A DNA stretch of 7,015 nt from JBBKWJ01 sp037968895. Its GTDB lineage: Bacteria > Actinomycetota > Acidimicrobiia > Acidimicrobiales > SZUA-35. Numbering within the stretch: the first letter of the stretch is position 1; each line of letters starts with the position of its first letter. Made by a program: the position numbers and the translations under genes. Of the stretch, positions 1 to 6,457 are shown one piece after another. Under the pieces are notes generated by a model. The model made no database searches. It was not told the origin of the DNA and saw nothing but the letters and a program-made list of their open reading frames with translations. Location: contig JBBKWJ010000179.1 in NCBI GenBank assembly GCA_037968895.1, positions 1 through 7,015 of the forward strand. Direction: 5' to 3'.

Positions 1-2589
1 GTTGCCTTCGGACCGCCGTCACCCGATGCAACAAGCACCGAGTTCCCGATGCTCGACTCGGTCCGGTATTCAGTTGGTGAGCTACCGCTGCCGCCTCAGG
101 TCGCAGCAGTCTCAGTGCCAGACGCTCCTGGCATTGTGAGAGCGTCATCAACACTCGCACCGCTCGTTGTCGCCGGCGATGCCGAAAGCCTGCTGGAAAT
201 TGCGGGAGCAGGCCTGCTCAAGCCGGGTCAAGTCGTTCTGTTTGAAGCCTCGCTCACCGACACTCAACTCCAGCAAGCGCTCGATGAGGGCGCAACACTA
301 ATTCTCACCGACGGCAATCGGGTGAGGGCTCGACGATGGAAAACAATCCGTGACAACCTGGGTCTGACCGAATCGACATCCGGGGACGGCCTCAATGCCG
401 ACCCGACTGATGCCCGCCTTGATGTCTTTCCCGACGCACCAGCGCAGGCGTTTACGTGGACCGAACAGAGTGGTGTTCTTGCCCGCTCGTCCGCGTATGG
501 CAATCCGGTGAGCTACCACTCGGAAGACCGGGCAGCCCACTCTGTCGACGGCGATCAAACTACAGCCTGGCGCGTCGGCGCGTTCACCGACGCTAGGGGA
601 CAAACGCTGACTCTTGAGTGGCCGACGCCTCAAGCAGCGTCGACCTTGCATGTCACCCAACCAAGCACGCTCGATCCGAACCGCACGATCACCGAACTCA
701 GCGTCACTCTCGATGAGCATCAGCCCTTTGTGTTGCCGCTCGACGAGTCGTCGTTGACGCCCGAGGGCCAGCCGCTGGCACTGCCAAACCAGCAGTTCAC
801 GACCATCACGCTTGAGGTCGTCGAAACGAGCGCCGGAGACCGGCCAGGCTACGGCGGACAAAGCAGTGTCGGGTTCAGCGAGGTCTGGCTCGACGACTCC
901 TTTGGTCCCGGCATAGAAACGATTCTTACGCCGACCTCGCTGAGTGATCGGCTGAATGATCTGGACGGCGCCGACAATCCGTTCCAGGTCGTTCTCGCCC
1001 GTGAAAGAGTCTCGCCCACCTCACTCCGTGATGATCCCGAAACCCTCATCAGTCGCGAGATCACCATCCCAGCCGATGTCGATCTCGCGGTTAGCGGTTA
1101 CGCACGAGTTTCCGGACGGGCCGACGACATCACGACTGACGCCACGCTTCGTCGTCTCGGCGGACAGGCCAGCATCGAGTTCCCTCGGGTTACCGCATCA
1201 ACGCGCTTGCCGGGCGACGCTGAGAATCGGGCAGGAGTTGCTGTTGACGGCGACCCAACAACGGTGTTCCGCCCTGACCGGATGCCGCAAACTGAAACCG
1301 AGCTTGCGATTGAGTTCGGCGAATCCCTCAACCTCTCTAGCCTCGGGTTCGACTTTCTGATCGATCCCATCCACTCACGGCCGACTGAGGTCGAGCTTGT
1401 TGGTGAGTCGGGCGAGACACGCACCGTTGCCCTCGACAACCTCACCGCAAACGGGGATCTTCAGTCACAAGAGGTCACATTTGACCCAATGACGACATCA
1501 ACCCTTCTGGTTCGGTTCATAGGTGTCGAACCGGTTCTCAGTGTTGAGTGGTACTCGGCCAATGTGGTCGAGCAGCCGATCGGTGTCGCTGAAATCACTA
1601 TCCCGGGGCTCGTGCAAACACCGTTTGTGAGCGCTGCAGTTGATGAGTGCCGTTCGGATTTGCTCACGATTGACGGAAACCCCGTCTCGTTGCGGGTCCT
1701 AGGTGATCTCGCCGCCGCCACGAAGGGCGAGCCACTAACCGTCGAGGGCTGTGAGCCAGTGACGCTTTCGGCCGGCTCCCATCAGATCACAACTGCAAGC
1801 CGCAGCCTCGGCCTCGCCATTGATCGTTTGGTGCTTTCATCAAGCCAACCTCTTACACCTGCCGATGTCATCGCCCCCTCAATTGCGGTCACCGATCGAT
1901 CAAGGGGAGCGTACGAACTCACCGCCTCAGGGGCGAGCAACGACTTCTGGCTCGTACTCGGAGAAAGCTACAGCGAAGGTTGGAAGGCCACAATCGTCGG
2001 CGGCGACGACCTTGGCGAGCCAGTTCTTGTTGACGGCTTTGCGAATGGTTGGCGAGTGCCCAATCCGAATGGGCAGGACGTCGAGATTGCGCTCGAGTGG
2101 ACGCCAAACCGCACTGTCAGGCTCGGCCTATGGGCAAGCCTTGTCGCAGTCCTCGCCTGCATCGGGCTTGCCCTGTGGCCTCAGAAGCCTCATCCCACCG
2201 ACCGCGTTGGAGTGCCAGGCTGGATCAGCATCGAACCACAACCAACCGTCGGGCTTCGAACATCGATTCTGACTGGTGTTGCGGTCGGAGTGAGCTTCGG
2301 AGTGCTTACCCGACCGTGGATTGGTCTGCTCACTGGGTGTCTCATACTCGCGGGATGCCTCACTGCGAACGGGCGACGCCTCGTGGCGCTTGGCGGCGTC
2401 GCTGCCCTCGGAGCCACAGGAGCCTACGTAGTTATCCTCCAAGCTCGTTACGGCGGCCCGCACGATGGGGCCTGGCCTTCGCTTTGGGATCGGGCCCATA
2501 TTCTTGGCTTGATTGCGATCGGTGCGCTGGTCGCGGAATGGACGCTCTCGTGGATCGGGCGTCAGCAGACGGGGGACAGCAATGGCTGA
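1..2589 (+). CDS. AftD-like arabinofuranosyltransferase family protein, C-terminal part (5' end outside window)
   Basis: This frame is open from base 1 to the TGA at 2587-2589 (862 visible codons), so the ATG at 49 is internal and the gene begins upstream. The visible part is mostly extracytoplasmic beta-rich sequence. A first discoidin (F5/8 type C)-like region spans about nt 480-900, with SVDGDQTTAW near 541 and closing GFSEVWL. A second spans about 1195-1610, with AVDGDPTTVFRP near 1240. A Cys pair follows (DECRSDLLTIDG, VEGCEPVTL). The conserved block FWLVLGESYSEGWKATI (about 1942-1992) with DGFANGWRV (about 2032-2058) is typical of the C-terminal part of AftD-type proteins. About five hydrophobic segments follow (near 2113-2175, 2260-2310, 2320-2370, 2383-2445, 2497-2560). 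AftD is known as a membrane arabinofuranosyltransferase acting on arabinan outside the membrane; the catalytic GT-C half is not visible, so activity and substrate are inferred. It overlaps the flippase start by 8 bp. Confidence 0.8.
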   Translation, partial: VAFGPPSPDATSTEFPMLDSVRYSVGELPLPPQVAAVSVPDAPGIVRASSTLAPLVVAGDAESLLEIAGAGLLKPGQVVLFEASLTDTQLQQALDEGATLILTDGNRVRARRWKTIRDNLGLTESTSGDGLNADPTDARLDVFPDAPAQAFTWTEQSGVLARSSAYGNPVSYHSEDRAAHSVDGDQTTAWRVGAFTDARGQTLTLEWPTPQAASTLHVTQPSTLDPNRTITELSVTLDEHQPFVLPLDESSLTPEGQPLALPNQQFTTITLEVVETSAGDRPGYGGQSSVGFSEVWLDDSFGPGIETILTPTSLSDRLNDLDGADNPFQVVLARERVSPTSLRDDPETLISREITIPADVDLAVSGYARVSGRADDITTDATLRRLGGQASIEFPRVTASTRLPGDAENRAGVAVDGDPTTVFRPDRMPQTETELAIEFGESLNLSSLGFDFLIDPIHSRPTEVELVGESGETRTVALDNLTANGDLQSQEVTFDPMTTSTLLVRFIGVEPVLSVEWYSANVVEQPIGVAEITIPGLVQTPFVSAAVDECRSDLLTIDGNPVSLRVLGDLAAATKGEPLTVEGCEPVTLSAGSHQITTASRSLGLAIDRLVLSSSQPLTPADVIAPSIAVTDRSRGAYELTASGASNDFWLVLGESYSEGWKATIVGGDDLGEPVLVDGFANGWRVPNPNGQDVEIALEWTPNRTVRLGLWASLVAVLACIGLALWPQKPHPTDRVGVPGWISIEPQPTVGLRTSILTGVAVGVSFGVLTRPWIGLLTGCLILAGCLTANGRRLVALGGVAALGATGAYVVILQARYGGPHDGAWPSLWDRAHILGLIAIGALVAEWTLSWIGRQQTGDSNG
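2571..2576 (+). promoter_or_regulatory. Ribosome binding site of the flippase gene
   Basis: GGGGGA lies five bases before the ATG at 2582, inside the last codons of the AftD-like gene. It decides the flippase start: upstream in-frame ATGs such as 2513 would lengthen the overlap and add a non-hydrophobic Arg/Ser-rich leader. The ATGGCTGA overlap of start and stop points to translational coupling. Confidence 0.6.
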
Positions 2590-3892
2590 TCGTCGTCTCA
2601 CGAGCTGGCTACCCGCTGGCACGAGCATGGTTGCCATCGGACTCGTGCTCAACGGGGCCGCGACGTACGTGTTCCTGGGTCTGCCAGCCCGTTCGAATCG
2701 GCTCACACCGGATCAATACGGCATCTTCAGCACGCTTTGGTTTGCCGTCTTCCTCATTGGACCAGGCCTCTTCATCCCACTCGAGCAGGAGCTCGGCCGT
2801 CGAGTAGCAAAGGCCAAAGCGGCCGGTCGCTCATCGACCCAAGACGAGAAAACTACGTTTGTCATCGCGTCGCTCGCATCGTTCGTTGTTGCCCTCGGTC
2901 TCTTGCTCGCAGCCGGCCCAATTGCTGACCACTTCTTCGCAGGAAGTCAGTTCATTGTCGCCGCCCTCGCATGTGCAATATCGGCCCACGGTCTAACCCA
3001 GTGGGTAAAGGGGCTGCTTGCCGGCAAAGGCGAGTTTCGGGGTTACGGACTCCTCGTTGGAGCCGAGGGCATCTTCCGGCTTGGTCTGCTCATTGTGATT
3101 GTTCTGTTTTCTCCTTCGACGGTTCCCCCGTACACGATCCCTGTCGCCCTCTCGCCGTTCATCGCCGTGCTGTTTCTGAGCGGAGCTGTGTCGCCTGGGT
3201 TTTGGCGCCAGTCGCTTGGCGACATCAAAACAATTGCTACTTCGCTCGGGGTGCTAAGCGGGGCTCAACTCGCAGCCCAGTTCCTAATGAACGGGGTGCC
3301 GCTGGCCGTCGCCGCGTTGGTCGATGACTCGGACCGCCACGCAGTCGGACGTATCGGTGCCGCACTAGTACTAGCGCGAGTACCGCTTTTCTTGTTCCAG
3401 GCGATTCAAGCGTCGCTCTTGCCTGGCCTCGCCGCCCTGGCTGAGCTCGGCGACTATGTCGGATTTCGGCGGCGGGTTCGATCGGTGTCCGTAGGCCTCG
3501 CAACAATCGGAGCCGTTGCGGTTGTCGGCGGGGCACTACTTGGCCCGCTGGCCACAAGGCTTCTCTTCGGACCTGAATTCGAAGCTTCCCGATTCGAATT
3601 CGCGAGCCTGGTGTTGTCGGCCATCATGATCGTGCTCGGGCTCGTCAGCGCTCAATCTCTCATCGCTCTCGATCAACACCGCACCGCTGCAATCGGATGG
3701 GTTGCCGGTGTCGTGGCATTCCTCGTTCTGCTCCCAATGCCAGGCGATCTGATCACCCGGGTTTTGTGGGCTGGCATCGTCGGACCCTGCGTCGCATTCG
3801 TCGTGATGACCCTGCTGCTGAGGCGAGCCGCAAATCAAGTGTCGCTCGCGCCCTCGGGCGGTAGCGGCGGCGGCGGCTCAATCACGATCTGA
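2582..3892 (+). CDS. MOP-superfamily polysaccharide/lipid-linked oligosaccharide flippase (Wzx/MurJ-like)
   Basis: This is a 436-residue integral membrane protein with roughly 12 hydrophobic segments and short loops, the normal size and pattern for Wzx/O-antigen-type flippases that move undecaprenyl- or polyprenyl-linked glycans across the cytoplasmic membrane. The N-terminus has the family layout: a first helix (SMVAIGLVLNGAATYVFLGL), a loop with LTPDQYGIFSTLW, and a second helix ending in an acidic/basic loop (PLEQELGRRVAKAKAAGR). Similar 'YG.FS.LW' loops are common in this superfamily. The C-terminus is a soluble Gly/Ser-rich tail (SGGSGGGGSITI) that overlaps the converging minus-strand gene by 58 bp. 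It starts inside the end of the AftD-like gene with a good ribosome binding site, suggesting one transcript and a shared role in surface glycan assembly. Substrate is not readable from sequence; a MATE-type transporter is less likely given the neighbour. Confidence 0.8.
   Translation: MADRRLTSWLPAGTSMVAIGLVLNGAATYVFLGLPARSNRLTPDQYGIFSTLWFAVFLIGPGLFIPLEQELGRRVAKAKAAGRSSTQDEKTTFVIASLASFVVALGLLLAAGPIADHFFAGSQFIVAALACAISAHGLTQWVKGLLAGKGEFRGYGLLVGAEGIFRLGLLIVIVLFSPSTVPPYTIPVALSPFIAVLFLSGAVSPGFWRQSLGDIKTIATSLGVLSGAQLAAQFLMNGVPLAVAALVDDSDRHAVGRIGAALVLARVPLFLFQAIQASLLPGLAALAELGDYVGFRRRVRSVSVGLATIGAVAVVGGALLGPLATRLLFGPEFEASRFEFASLVLSAIMIVLGLVSAQSLIALDQHRTAAIGWVAGVVAFLVLLPMPGDLITRVLWAGIVGPCVAFVVMTLLLRRAANQVSLAPSGGSGGGGSITI
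3575..3601 (+). repeat. 9+9 bp perfect inverted repeat inside the flippase gene
   Basis: GAATTCGAA (3575-3583) and TTCGAATTC (3593-3601) are exact reverse complements separated by 9 nt. They encode Glu-Phe-Glu and Phe-Glu-Phe. Because GAA and TTC are reverse complements of each other, the amino acid pattern alone produces the repeat, so a functional hairpin is doubtful. Confidence 0.5.
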
Positions 3893-4311
3893 GCCACTCG
3901 GACACCGAGCACGCGGAGCCGTTCGACCTCGCCGCGCACTCCACGTTTGAGCCGAATCACGAGGCGCAACGCCGCGAGTGGCGTCGTTGGTAGATCGGCG
4001 TCTTGTATCACCGCATCTACCTCAGTCCGGTACTCGTCGAACCGTCTTGGAGCAGCGAAGCGGCGTATTGCGAAAATGGCGAGCCACCGCACAAACATGC
4101 CACCCAAGCCGAAGAAGGCGAAAATACACATCCAGATGAAAGCGAATGCGCGGGTAAAACCACTGGCAAAGACGGCGAATGGGAGGCAGACAACTGCGAG
4201 GCCGAGAAGCAGCCGTTGGAGGAATAACGCCCGCACTCGCACTTGATCAATGAGCCAGGCAGAGATGATGCTTCTGGTCACGATCTCGATGTCGGTGCGT
4301 GAAGGCTTCAT
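3835..4311 (-). CDS. Small two-helix membrane protein of unknown function
   Basis: I do not recognise the family. The 158-residue product has a short charged N-terminus (MKPSRTDIEIVTRS), a first hydrophobic segment at about residues 25-46 (LFLQRLLLGLAVVCLPFAVF), a second at about 50-78 rich in Phe/Trp (AFAFIWMCIFAFFGLGGMFV), and then a basic, soluble, probably cytoplasmic half containing RRFAAPRRFDEYRTEVDAVI and RLVIRLKRGVRGEVERLRV. It ends in a Pro-rich tail (EPPPPLPPEG). The ATG at 4311 is preferred over the in-frame TTG at 4323 because GAGG (4318-4321) sits six bases upstream of the ATG. The 3' end overlaps the converging flippase by 58 bp, and the 5' end faces the divergent HugZ-like gene across 44 bp. 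Helix pattern and coding-like composition support a real gene; function is unknown. Confidence 0.72.
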   Translation of the reverse strand: MKPSRTDIEIVTRSIISAWLIDQVRVRALFLQRLLLGLAVVCLPFAVFASGFTRAFAFIWMCIFAFFGLGGMFVRWLAIFAIRRFAAPRRFDEYRTEVDAVIQDADLPTTPLAALRLVIRLKRGVRGEVERLRVLGVRVAQIVIEPPPPLPPEGASDT

Positions 4312-4355
4312 AGCAGGCCTCAAGCTAGCTCAGATTTTGGCCGACGTTTTCTTAG
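4312..4355. promoter_or_regulatory. Short divergent intergenic region
   Basis: These 44 bp must carry the start signals of two divergent genes unless promoters lie within the coding regions. The minus-strand gene has a GAGG ribosome binding site. The plus-strand gene has none: the bases before its ATG at 4356 are T-rich (GTTTTCTTAG), which fits a leaderless mRNA. An 8-bp perfect palindrome AGCTAGCT sits at 4323-4330. I cannot identify convincing -35/-10 boxes. Confidence 0.35.
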
Positions 4356-5381
4356 ATGACTATGCCATCGAGGCCCGAACTCGCCCGCACTCTTCTCGCC
4401 AGTCATCGACATGGCGCACTCGCTACTGTCGATACGGACGGCCGGCCCCTGGTATCCAGGGTTCGGTTCATCGACGACGGTGACGGAGCGCCGGTGTTTG
4501 TGCTCGACAACCTCTCGGCCCACGTCCTTCGGGCACGGCAAGACCCCCGAGCATCGTTCTCGCTCGATGATGGACTACTGCTCCAGGGCGACCTTGCGCT
4601 GGTTCCTGGCCTCGAACAACTCTCCCTTACTCCCGAAGTTGCGACGTCTCATCCGGAGCTTGCCAACGCGGCAGAGTCGATCGACTATTCGTGGTACCGC
4701 TTGATCCCCAACCGAGCGCGGGTTATGACGTCGACTGATGAGACTTGGCTGTCCGCAGGCGACCTCGCTGGCGCCGAGCCCGACGCACTCACCCTTGCAG
4801 GCAACGAGCTTCTCGAATCAGTCGCTGAGGCCTTGGCCGACGACACACTTCTCCTCGTCAAGACACTGGGTGGTCGCTGGCTCGCGTCCGAGGCAACACT
4901 GACCGGAATCGACCGCTATGGACTCCGGTTCTCGGTCCTCGAGCCTGCCGGCCGCAGCCATGGTCGCGTCGCGTTCCCTGAACGGCTCAAGACGGCAGAC
5001 GAGGTTCACGCTGCTGTCGGTGGACTCGTGCGGGCGGCCCGACTGTCGCCGTCAGCGTCTGGCTCGCTGCACCGCATAGAAGGCGACCGCAGCGGCACTG
5101 CCAACGTTGATGGAGTCGACGGTGCCGGACATCGGGATCTTGGTCCTCGTCGTGGCCCGGTCGAGCGTGCCCTTAGTGAGACCTGGTCCTTCGGCTCCGA
5201 GGAGGATGGCGACGGGCTGTTCTGGTTTGAATCGCAAATCGCCGATATCGATGGCGTCTTCATCGGGAGTGAGGGCGAGGACGGTGAAGCCATTGGCTTT
5301 GACGATGTCGAGCCCGTCGGGGAAGGCGTCGAGCCTGGCGTAGGGGAGAGCGAAAGCCTCGCCCATGGACACTCTGCCTGA
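4356..5381 (+). CDS. Pyridoxamine-5'-phosphate-oxidase-like / HugZ-like FMN-binding protein with anomalous C-terminal extension
   Basis: Residues 1 to about 140 form a PNPOx-type split barrel: PELARTLLASHRHGALATVD, GRPLVSRVRFIDD, FVLDNLSAHVLRARQDPRAS and a later SWYRLIPNRARVM. Residues about 150-230 resemble the DUF2470 domain found after the barrel in HugZ-type proteins (LLLVKTLGGRWLASEATLTG, IDRYGLRFSV, ADEVHAAVGGLVRAARL). Such proteins bind FMN, and some bind or degrade heme; which applies here is not visible. The family domain ends near nt 5045, but the frame has no stop until 5379-5381, adding about 110 acidic, Gly-rich residues that are purely the antisense of the TrmH gene. The native stop may be lost, or the sequence may contain an error. 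A one-base shift near 5041 would give a stop at 5077-5079. ATG 4356 has no Shine-Dalgarno sequence; ATG 4362 is an alternative. The domain call is firm; the 3' end is doubtful. Confidence 0.75.
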   Translation: MTMPSRPELARTLLASHRHGALATVDTDGRPLVSRVRFIDDGDGAPVFVLDNLSAHVLRARQDPRASFSLDDGLLLQGDLALVPGLEQLSLTPEVATSHPELANAAESIDYSWYRLIPNRARVMTSTDETWLSAGDLAGAEPDALTLAGNELLESVAEALADDTLLLVKTLGGRWLASEATLTGIDRYGLRFSVLEPAGRSHGRVAFPERLKTADEVHAAVGGLVRAARLSPSASGSLHRIEGDRSGTANVDGVDGAGHRDLGPRRGPVERALSETWSFGSEEDGDGLFWFESQIADIDGVFIGSEGEDGEAIGFDDVEPVGEGVEPGVGESESLAHGHSA

Positions 5382-5939
5382 CCTGCGGTAGAGCGGGTCG
5401 CAGCACGTCGGATCAATGAGGTAACCCTCAACGCCGAGTGCGGCAGCACACCGCAAGATCACGCCCATGTTCGTTGGGTTGTTGACGCCCTCAATTACGA
5501 GGATCGTCTTTGTTCCCGCCATCACTGATTCTGGCGTAGGAACTGCTCGACGCCGGAAGATGGCAAGTCCGCCACGGTGTAGGTGGTAGCCGGTGATCTG
5601 CTGCAATACCTCAGGACCGGCTGCGAACACCGGAATCTCTGGTCCGACGACACCGGGGAGCGGCTTCGACCGCTTCGCATCGATGAGAAGCGAGTCCAGC
5701 TGATAACCGCCCGCAATCGCCCTTTCGATGACAAGATCGCCCTCGGCGACAAAGAGCCCGGCCATGTCGCCGTCTGGTCGCTCTCTGATCTGCCGCATGA
5801 CGTGATCTCGAAGTCCCTGGAACTCAAAGATTCGAGCATCGTCCGGATCGGTTATCTCGATCCGGTTTGGGTGTGAGACCGGAGGCTTTGGTTTGTCCAT
5901 CCGCCGGCCTCTCGGCCGATCGGTCTCTTCGTTCGCCAT
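5052..5939 (-). CDS. TrmH/SpoU-family RNA 2'-O-ribose methyltransferase
   Basis: The 295-residue product has the normal two-domain layout. Residues about 55-130 match the SpoU substrate-binding domain (GLFVAEGDLVIERAIAGG, then VLQQITGYHLHRGGLAIFRR). Residues about 145-290 form the SPOUT (trefoil-knot) S-adenosylmethionine-dependent methyltransferase. All three signature motifs are intact: motif 1 VIEGVNNPTNMGVILRCAAA (148-167, with the conserved Asn and Arg), motif 2 LLGAEGPGL (246-254), and motif 3 IPMSGTVDSINVGSAAAVA (268-286). The protein should methylate a ribose 2'-OH in rRNA or tRNA in the cytoplasm; the target nucleotide cannot be read from sequence. Two starts are plausible: ATG 5939 with AGGAG (5951-5955) eleven bases upstream, or ATG 5900 (residue 14) with GAGAGG (5908-5913) seven bases upstream. 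The first 13 residues are charged and poorly informative. The gene converges on the HugZ-like frame, which reads through it in the in-phase antisense register. Confidence 0.92.
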   Translation of the reverse strand: MANEETDRPRGRRMDKPKPPVSHPNRIEITDPDDARIFEFQGLRDHVMRQIRERPDGDMAGLFVAEGDLVIERAIAGGYQLDSLLIDAKRSKPLPGVVGPEIPVFAAGPEVLQQITGYHLHRGGLAIFRRRAVPTPESVMAGTKTILVIEGVNNPTNMGVILRCAAALGVEGYLIDPTCCDPLYRRSGRVSMGEAFALPYARLDAFPDGLDIVKANGFTVLALTPDEDAIDIGDLRFKPEQPVAILLGAEGPGLTKGTLDRATTRTKIPMSGTVDSINVGSAAAVAFYAVQRARR

Positions 5940-6055
5940 TCGCGAGTGGTCTCCTAGTTGGGAAGCCGATCACCCTACCAGCAACTGTTTTGGCGTTTTG
6001 TTGCTGTCGTCCGCCGGCTAGCCATCTGGCAGACTTTTCGTACGGGTCACCCTCG
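5940..6055. promoter_or_regulatory. Intergenic region upstream of the methyltransferase gene
   Basis: These 116 bp lie between the end of the minus-strand lipoprotein frames and the methyltransferase start. They hold the methyltransferase ribosome binding site (AGGAG on the minus strand, 5951-5955) and probably its promoter. On the minus strand TAGGGT, a possible -10 box, lies about 20 bases 5' of the AGGAG, but I see no good -35. A T/G-rich tract with two GTTTTG-like units sits near 5986-6002. No convincing Rho-independent terminator for the lipoprotein unit is visible. Confidence 0.3.
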
Positions 6056-6457
6056 CTAGAGGGGCTCGATTGTGATCGAGCGAATGGCCGTTGACAGAAT
6101 GTGCAGCGGCGACTGATCGCTCACGCGATCAGGAAACAGTTCTTGGATGCTGATCACGAACGAGACGTCCCCATCGGTGGCAGTCGCCGAAAGTGTTGTT
6201 CCATCCCGAGGGCCCCTGTCGTACAGATCCCACGTGAGCCCTGCGGCATCAAGCGACACAACGTGCGCGTCAACATCGAACGGCGAACGTTGGCTCTGCA
6301 TTACAACGATGATCCGGCAACATCCGTCAATGAACCATTGATTATGACCTATCGCCCAATCGGGCATGATTGGATCCCCAAGCGAATCGTCGACCGCGTA
6401 CGCAGGCACGTCAATCGACAAGCGCAGTAAGGGGCTTCCGACAAACTTCCGCGTCAC
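6056..6457 (-). CDS. Downstream frame of a probable secreted lipoprotein (split or coupled)
   Basis: This 133-residue frame starts at GTG 6457, whose GTGA overlaps the stop of the lipoprotein-signal frame by 4 bp. I recognise no family. It is not membrane-like: alternating beta-type segments and acidic loops (LLRLSIDVPAYAVDDSLGDP, CCRIIVVMQSQ, VSFVISIQELFPDRV) suggest a soluble extracytoplasmic beta-rich domain, with an adjacent Cys pair near residue 46. The same frame is open 5' of the GTG as far as a TGA at 6509-6511 and encodes a plausible linker there (PAPSGSTDQEQ). No Shine-Dalgarno sequence precedes the GTG. The simplest reading is that this is the mature part of the lipoprotein encoded just upstream, shifted by one base between 6454 and 6508. 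The alternative is a separate, translationally coupled gene, though that product would lack its own export signal. Confidence 0.55.
   Translation of the reverse strand: MTRKFVGSPLLRLSIDVPAYAVDDSLGDPIMPDWAIGHNQWFIDGCCRIIVVMQSQRSPFDVDAHVVSLDAAGLTWDLYDRGPRDGTTLSATATDGDVSFVISIQELFPDRVSDQSPLHILSTAIRSITIEPL
6064..6081. repeat. 7-bp perfect hairpin at the 3' end of the lipoprotein frame
   Basis: GCTCGAT (6064-6070) and ATCGAGC (6075-6081) are exact reverse complements around a TGTG loop, in the last codons of the minus-strand frame. No T-run follows on either strand, so it is not a standard intrinsic terminator. Confidence 0.4.

Noticed and set aside
49..51. ATG at 49 as the start of the AftD-like gene
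   Set aside because: The frame is open to base 1 and the upstream codons read like the same protein; the family has a large N-terminal membrane domain that would lie outside the window.
298..861. Minus-strand 187-codon open frame inside the AftD-like gene
   Set aside because: It is antisense to a clearly coding frame, Arg/Cys-rich, and has no family motif or start context; antisense frames of GC-rich genes are stop-poor.
2513..2581. Upstream in-frame extension of the flippase to ATG 2513
   Set aside because: The added residues are basic and non-hydrophobic and would deepen the overlap; GGGGGA five bases before ATG 2582 fits the shorter start.
2049..2807. Plus-strand 252-codon frame and overlapping minus-strand frame (2128-2706) across the gene junction
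   Set aside because: Both are Arg/Ser/Pro-rich off-frame translations of the AftD-like C-terminus and flippase N-terminus, whose own frames have clear membrane segments and a good ribosome binding site.
3365..3374. CTAGTACTAG palindrome in the flippase gene
   Set aside because: A 10-bp perfect palindrome inside a conserved coding stretch with no regulatory context; probably chance.
3947..4250. Several open frames on both strands inside the small membrane protein gene
   Set aside because: They are basic or compositionally odd shadows; only the minus-strand frame 3835-4311 shows helix-like hydrophobic segments and a ribosome binding site.
4321..4323. TTG 4323 as the start of the small membrane protein
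   Set aside because: The GAGG that serves ATG 4311 overlaps this codon, and TTG 4323 has no ribosome binding site of its own.
6056..6085. Intrinsic terminator for the lipoprotein unit at the 6064-6081 hairpin
   Set aside because: The stem lies before the stop codon on the minus strand and no T-run follows.
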